Origin: Acidobacteriota bacterium
Lineage (GTDB): Bacteria; Acidobacteriota; Blastocatellia; RBC074
NCBI GenBank assembly: GCA_013140935.1
Contig: JABFSD010000238.1
Span: 1-9,239 of the forward strand
Length of the DNA stretch: 9,239 bases
Direction of reading: 5' to 3'
The notes under the pieces are model-generated. The model did not search any database and was not told the origin of the DNA. It was given only the letters and a program-made list of their open reading frames with translations. Position numbers and translations under genes: made by a program. This document shows, piece by piece, positions 7,218 to 9,239 of this stretch; position 1 is the stretch's first letter; every line of letters begins with the position of its first letter.

Positions 7218-7670
7218 ATGCATGTCGAAACCAACAATGCGGCGCACTTTGGCGACTTCATTCGCTTAAACGAACTCTGGATTTCAGAGTACTTTTCCAT
7301 TGAGGAAATGGATCGAGAGCTGGCAGCCAACCCAGGTAAGGTGGTTTCCGAGGGCGGCTATATCTTCAGCCTGCTGGATGACGAGCGCGTCGTCGGTGTT
7401 TGCGCGCTCTTCCAAGAGTCGCCGCAACGTTATCAATTGGCACGCATGGCCGTTGAACCGGCAGCGCGTGGCAAGGGTTATGGCAATCGCTTAATTGAGC
7501 ATGCGCTCGCGCACTTGAAGACGCTTGGAGCATCAAGCGTCTTCTTGCTTTCAAATACGGTTTTGCAAGCGGCTATTGCGCTATACAAAAAACATGGCTT
7601 CGTCACCGTTTCAACGGGGACGCACCCCGTTTATGCCCGCTGCAACATCGTCATGGAACGCTTAGTCTGA
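7218..7670 (+). CDS. GNAT-family N-acetyltransferase
   Basis: A 150-residue protein of normal length for a single-domain GNAT acetyltransferase, which transfers an acetyl group from acetyl-CoA to an amine. Motif A is LARMAVEPAARGKGYGNRLI (74-93), with the pyrophosphate-binding loop RGKGYG (84-89). Motif B is the stretch LSNTVLQAAIALYKKHGF (111-128), with the typical Tyr/Lys/Gly-Phe ending. The acceptor is not identifiable. The start at 7218 is supported by AGAGGA at 7204-7209, 8 nt upstream. It sits between the methyltransferase (25-nt gap) and the MOSC gene (46-nt gap) on the same strand, so all three are probably co-transcribed. Confidence 0.94.
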   Translation: MHVETNNAAHFGDFIRLNELWISEYFSIEEMDRELAANPGKVVSEGGYIFSLLDDERVVGVCALFQESPQRYQLARMAVEPAARGKGYGNRLIEHALAHLKTLGASSVFLLSNTVLQAAIALYKKHGFVTVSTGTHPVYARCNIVMERLV

Positions 7671-7716
7671 ACCTGCTTCGCGCAAGTCGCGGAAAAAATA
7701 AAAAGGAGACATTGGC

Positions 7717-8508
7717 ATGGCTACGATTGGAAAGGTCGAAAGTTTATGGCGTTACCCCGTTAAAAGTATGAGCGGTGAGACGCTAGACGAAGTGTTTATG
7801 GGGTTTTCCGGCGTTTATGGCGACCGCTGCTTCGCCTTCAAAAACTCATCCGGACGCAAAGGATTTCCTTATTTGAGCGCGACGGCGCAGGAACGGATGC
7901 TGCGCTATCGCCCGCAGTTTCGTTATCCCGAAAGAGCGGTGCAGCCGCCGAATTTGGCCGAAGCGATGAGCATCTCACCCGGTGTAAATCCGGCAAACCC
8001 CGATCCGCATGACTTGATGGTGGATGTCGTTACGCCATCAGGCACAATCGTCGCGTTGGATGATCCGGTGTTGAGAGAAATGCTCTGTGAAGGGTTGCGT
8101 GGCGAAAATCACCTTACGCTTGTGCGTTCAGACCGCGCGTTGACCGACTGCCGTCCGGTTTCGTTAATCAGCTTGCAAACCATTCAGCAGGTCGAGGCCG
8201 AGTTGGGCATTCCGCTGGATAAGCGCCGCTTTCGATCAAACGTCTATTTTAATCTCGCCTCTGGTAACGGCTTTGCTGAGGATGAGTTGGTCGGTCGCAG
8301 ACTACGTATCGGTTCAAAGGCGGAAATTATGCTGCTGGAACGCGACCCGCGCTGCAAGATGATTTCGCTCGACCCTGACACCGGCGAACACAACCCGGAA
8401 GTTTTGCGCAAAGTCGCCCAAATCCACAGTGCCTGTGCAGGTATTTACTGCGCCGTTTTGGTAGAAGGAATGGTAACGAAAGGCGATCAAATCGAACTGT
8501 TGGACTAA
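7717..8508 (+). CDS. MOSC-domain protein (molybdenum cofactor-binding, YcbX/mARC-like)
   Basis: 263 residues with an N-terminal MOSC beta-barrel and a C-terminal MOSC domain. The barrel signature is VESLWRYPVKSMSGE (7-21) followed by GVYGDRCF (32-39). DCRPVSLIS (144-152) leads into the MOSC core: RRFRSNVYFNL (170-180), GFAEDELVGRRLRIG (185-199), then RDPRCKMISLDP (209-220), where Cys213 is the conserved residue expected to ligate the molybdenum cofactor. Family members reduce N-hydroxylated compounds or move sulfur to the cofactor; this one has no ferredoxin domain and would need a separate electron donor. AAGGAG (7703-7708), 8 nt before ATG 7717, fixes the start. It is the last gene of the probable operon, which ends before the palindrome at 8526. 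Confidence 0.94.
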   Translation: MATIGKVESLWRYPVKSMSGETLDEVFMGFSGVYGDRCFAFKNSSGRKGFPYLSATAQERMLRYRPQFRYPERAVQPPNLAEAMSISPGVNPANPDPHDLMVDVVTPSGTIVALDDPVLREMLCEGLRGENHLTLVRSDRALTDCRPVSLISLQTIQQVEAELGIPLDKRRFRSNVYFNLASGNGFAEDELVGRRLRIGSKAEIMLLERDPRCKMISLDPDTGEHNPEVLRKVAQIHSACAGIYCAVLVEGMVTKGDQIELLD

Positions 8509-8525
8509 CAGCGCGACATCTCTTA

Positions 8526-8603
8526 CTTCGTAGTAACGAATTTATTCGTTACTAGCATCAAATGTAACTCTCAAACGTAACGAATAAATTCGTTACTACA
8601 AAG
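8526..8603. repeat. Nested palindromic repeat between MOSC and flavoprotein genes
   Basis: Two perfectly complementary 23-nt arms (8530-8552 and 8577-8599) surround a 24-nt spacer; pairing extends to 8526 and 8603 with one mismatch. Each arm is itself a palindrome: TAGTAACGAAT (8531-8541) with its complement at 8544-8554, and GTAACGAAT (8577-8585) with ATTCGTTAC (8588-8596), each around 2 nt. RNA could fold as one long hairpin or two short ones. There is no T-tract, so it is not a classic terminator, though it may stop or protect transcripts. It has the look of a REP or MITE-like dispersed palindrome, and is A/T-rich against its surroundings. Confidence 0.93.
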
Positions 8604-8623
8604 AATCGCATCAGAAGTAACTT

Positions 8624-9235
8624 ATGCCAACCATAAAAGATATTGAGACCTTGCGTCAGATTATTGGCCAACCCAGGCCGCTAACCTCTTTCAAGATTCA
8701 AAAGAGGTTGAACTCCACCGCCCAGGCTTTCATTCGTCACTCTCCCTTGCTGCTGCTGGCGACCTCAAATCAGCGTGGTGAAGCTACGGTATCGCCCAAA
8801 GGCGACCACCCCGGTTTTGTCTTTATCCAGGATGACTCGACGCTCTGCGTACCTGAGCGGCAGGGCAATAAACTCATCTTCTCGCTGCAAAACATCATCG
8901 AGAATCCGCAGGTGGGACTGTTGTTTATCGTTCCCGGCACGGCAGAGACCTTGAGGGTTCAAGGGATCGCAGAACTGACCGATGACGAGGAGCTTTGCAG
9001 CAAGTTGTCGGCGCGCGGGAAAGCGGCGTTACTGGTAACGAAGGTGAAAGTAACTGAGTGTTATTTCCATTGCGCCAAGGCCTTTTTGCGTGGCTCGGTG
9101 TGGCAGCCTGAGAGTTGGGCACAGCCGATAAAAATATCCTTTGGCAAAGAGATAGCTTGTAACACAGATTTGAAAGAAGACGATATTCGAGAGCTAGACG
9201 GAGGAGGAGAAAAAAGATACGTCAGAGATCTTTGA
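8624..9235 (+). CDS. Pyridoxamine 5'-phosphate oxidase-like FMN-binding protein (DR2398 type)
   Basis: 203 residues with the split-barrel flavin-binding fold. Recognisable segments are the leader with AFIRHSPLLLLAT (35-47), VSPKGDHPGFVFI (56-68), the loop CVPERQGNKL (75-84), SLQNIIENPQVGLLFIVPG (87-105), TLRVQGIAEL (109-118) and FHCAKAFLRG (148-157). These match the TIGR04025-like DR2398 group as I remember it, whose substrate is not established; true PNPOx activity should not be assumed. The last 20 residues are charged and Gly-rich, with no family similarity I recognise. The ATG at 8624 has only a weak ribosome binding site (AGAAG). It follows the nested palindrome by 20 nt and has no clear promoter of its own, so it may be read through from the operon or started within the palindrome. 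Confidence 0.9.
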   Translation: MPTIKDIETLRQIIGQPRPLTSFKIQKRLNSTAQAFIRHSPLLLLATSNQRGEATVSPKGDHPGFVFIQDDSTLCVPERQGNKLIFSLQNIIENPQVGLLFIVPGTAETLRVQGIAELTDDEELCSKLSARGKAALLVTKVKVTECYFHCAKAFLRGSVWQPESWAQPIKISFGKEIACNTDLKEDDIRELDGGGEKRYVRDL

Positions 9236-9239
9236 GGAA

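Noticed and set aside
8526..8603. Palindrome as a Rho-independent terminator
   Set aside because: No T-run follows either side of the stem, and the spacer is long; a terminator like the one at 6154-6196 looks quite different.
9170..9235. Possible frameshift at the C-terminus of the flavoprotein
   Set aside because: The tail is unusually charged, but all recognisable family segments lie before residue 165 and the total length is normal, so nothing shows a broken gene.

Overview
The window looks like chromosomal DNA of a GC-rich, non-model bacterium. The best guess is Acidobacteriota (Blastocatellia-like), because an ECF sigma factor of the SigX6/TIGR02999 type is paired with a Ser/Thr kinase that carries an N-terminal helical leader and a C-terminal PD40/TolB-like propeller. 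Planctomycetota and related soil phyla also carry such pairs, so the phylum call is an inference. There are no rRNA, tRNA, transposase or CRISPR features.

Layout. (1) Positions 1-2862, minus strand: a sigma factor gene (2862..2293) is followed after 13 nt by a transmembrane Ser/Thr kinase gene (from 2279, running off the left edge). Four perfect copies of a heptanucleotide cover the end of the sigma gene and the whole gap between the two. A GA/TC-rich inverted repeat lies in frame inside the kinase activation loop. (2) 2863-3140: a divergent, gene-free control region. (3) 3141-6104, plus strand: a large secreted or membrane-anchored M6-type metalloprotease with three related beta-rich modules ahead of the catalytic domain, closed by a textbook intrinsic terminator (6154-6196). 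(4) 6380-8508, plus strand: a probable operon of a class I SAM-dependent methyltransferase, a GNAT acetyltransferase and a MOSC-domain protein, each with a good ribosome binding site. (5) 8526-8603: a strong nested palindrome. (6) 8624-9235, plus strand: a flavin-binding pyridoxamine-phosphate-oxidase-like protein of the DR2398 type.

How the parts may work together. The sigma factor and kinase form a one-way phospho-signalling pair with no anti-sigma factor between them. The sigma factor has a threonine (T55) where ordinary ECF factors have an acidic patch in region 2.2, which suggests activation by phosphorylation. The protease is transcribed divergently from this pair. An imperfect duplicate of about 50 bp lies at nearly the same distance (96 and 105 nt) upstream of the protease and methyltransferase start codons, so these two units may share control. 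The methyltransferase, acetyltransferase, MOSC and flavin proteins are all small-molecule-modifying or redox enzymes of unknown substrate, plausibly a detoxification group.

The points most worth a second look are the duplicated upstream element, the palindromic insert in the kinase activation loop, the heptamer array at the sigma/kinase junction, the T55 substitution and the nested palindrome before the last gene.
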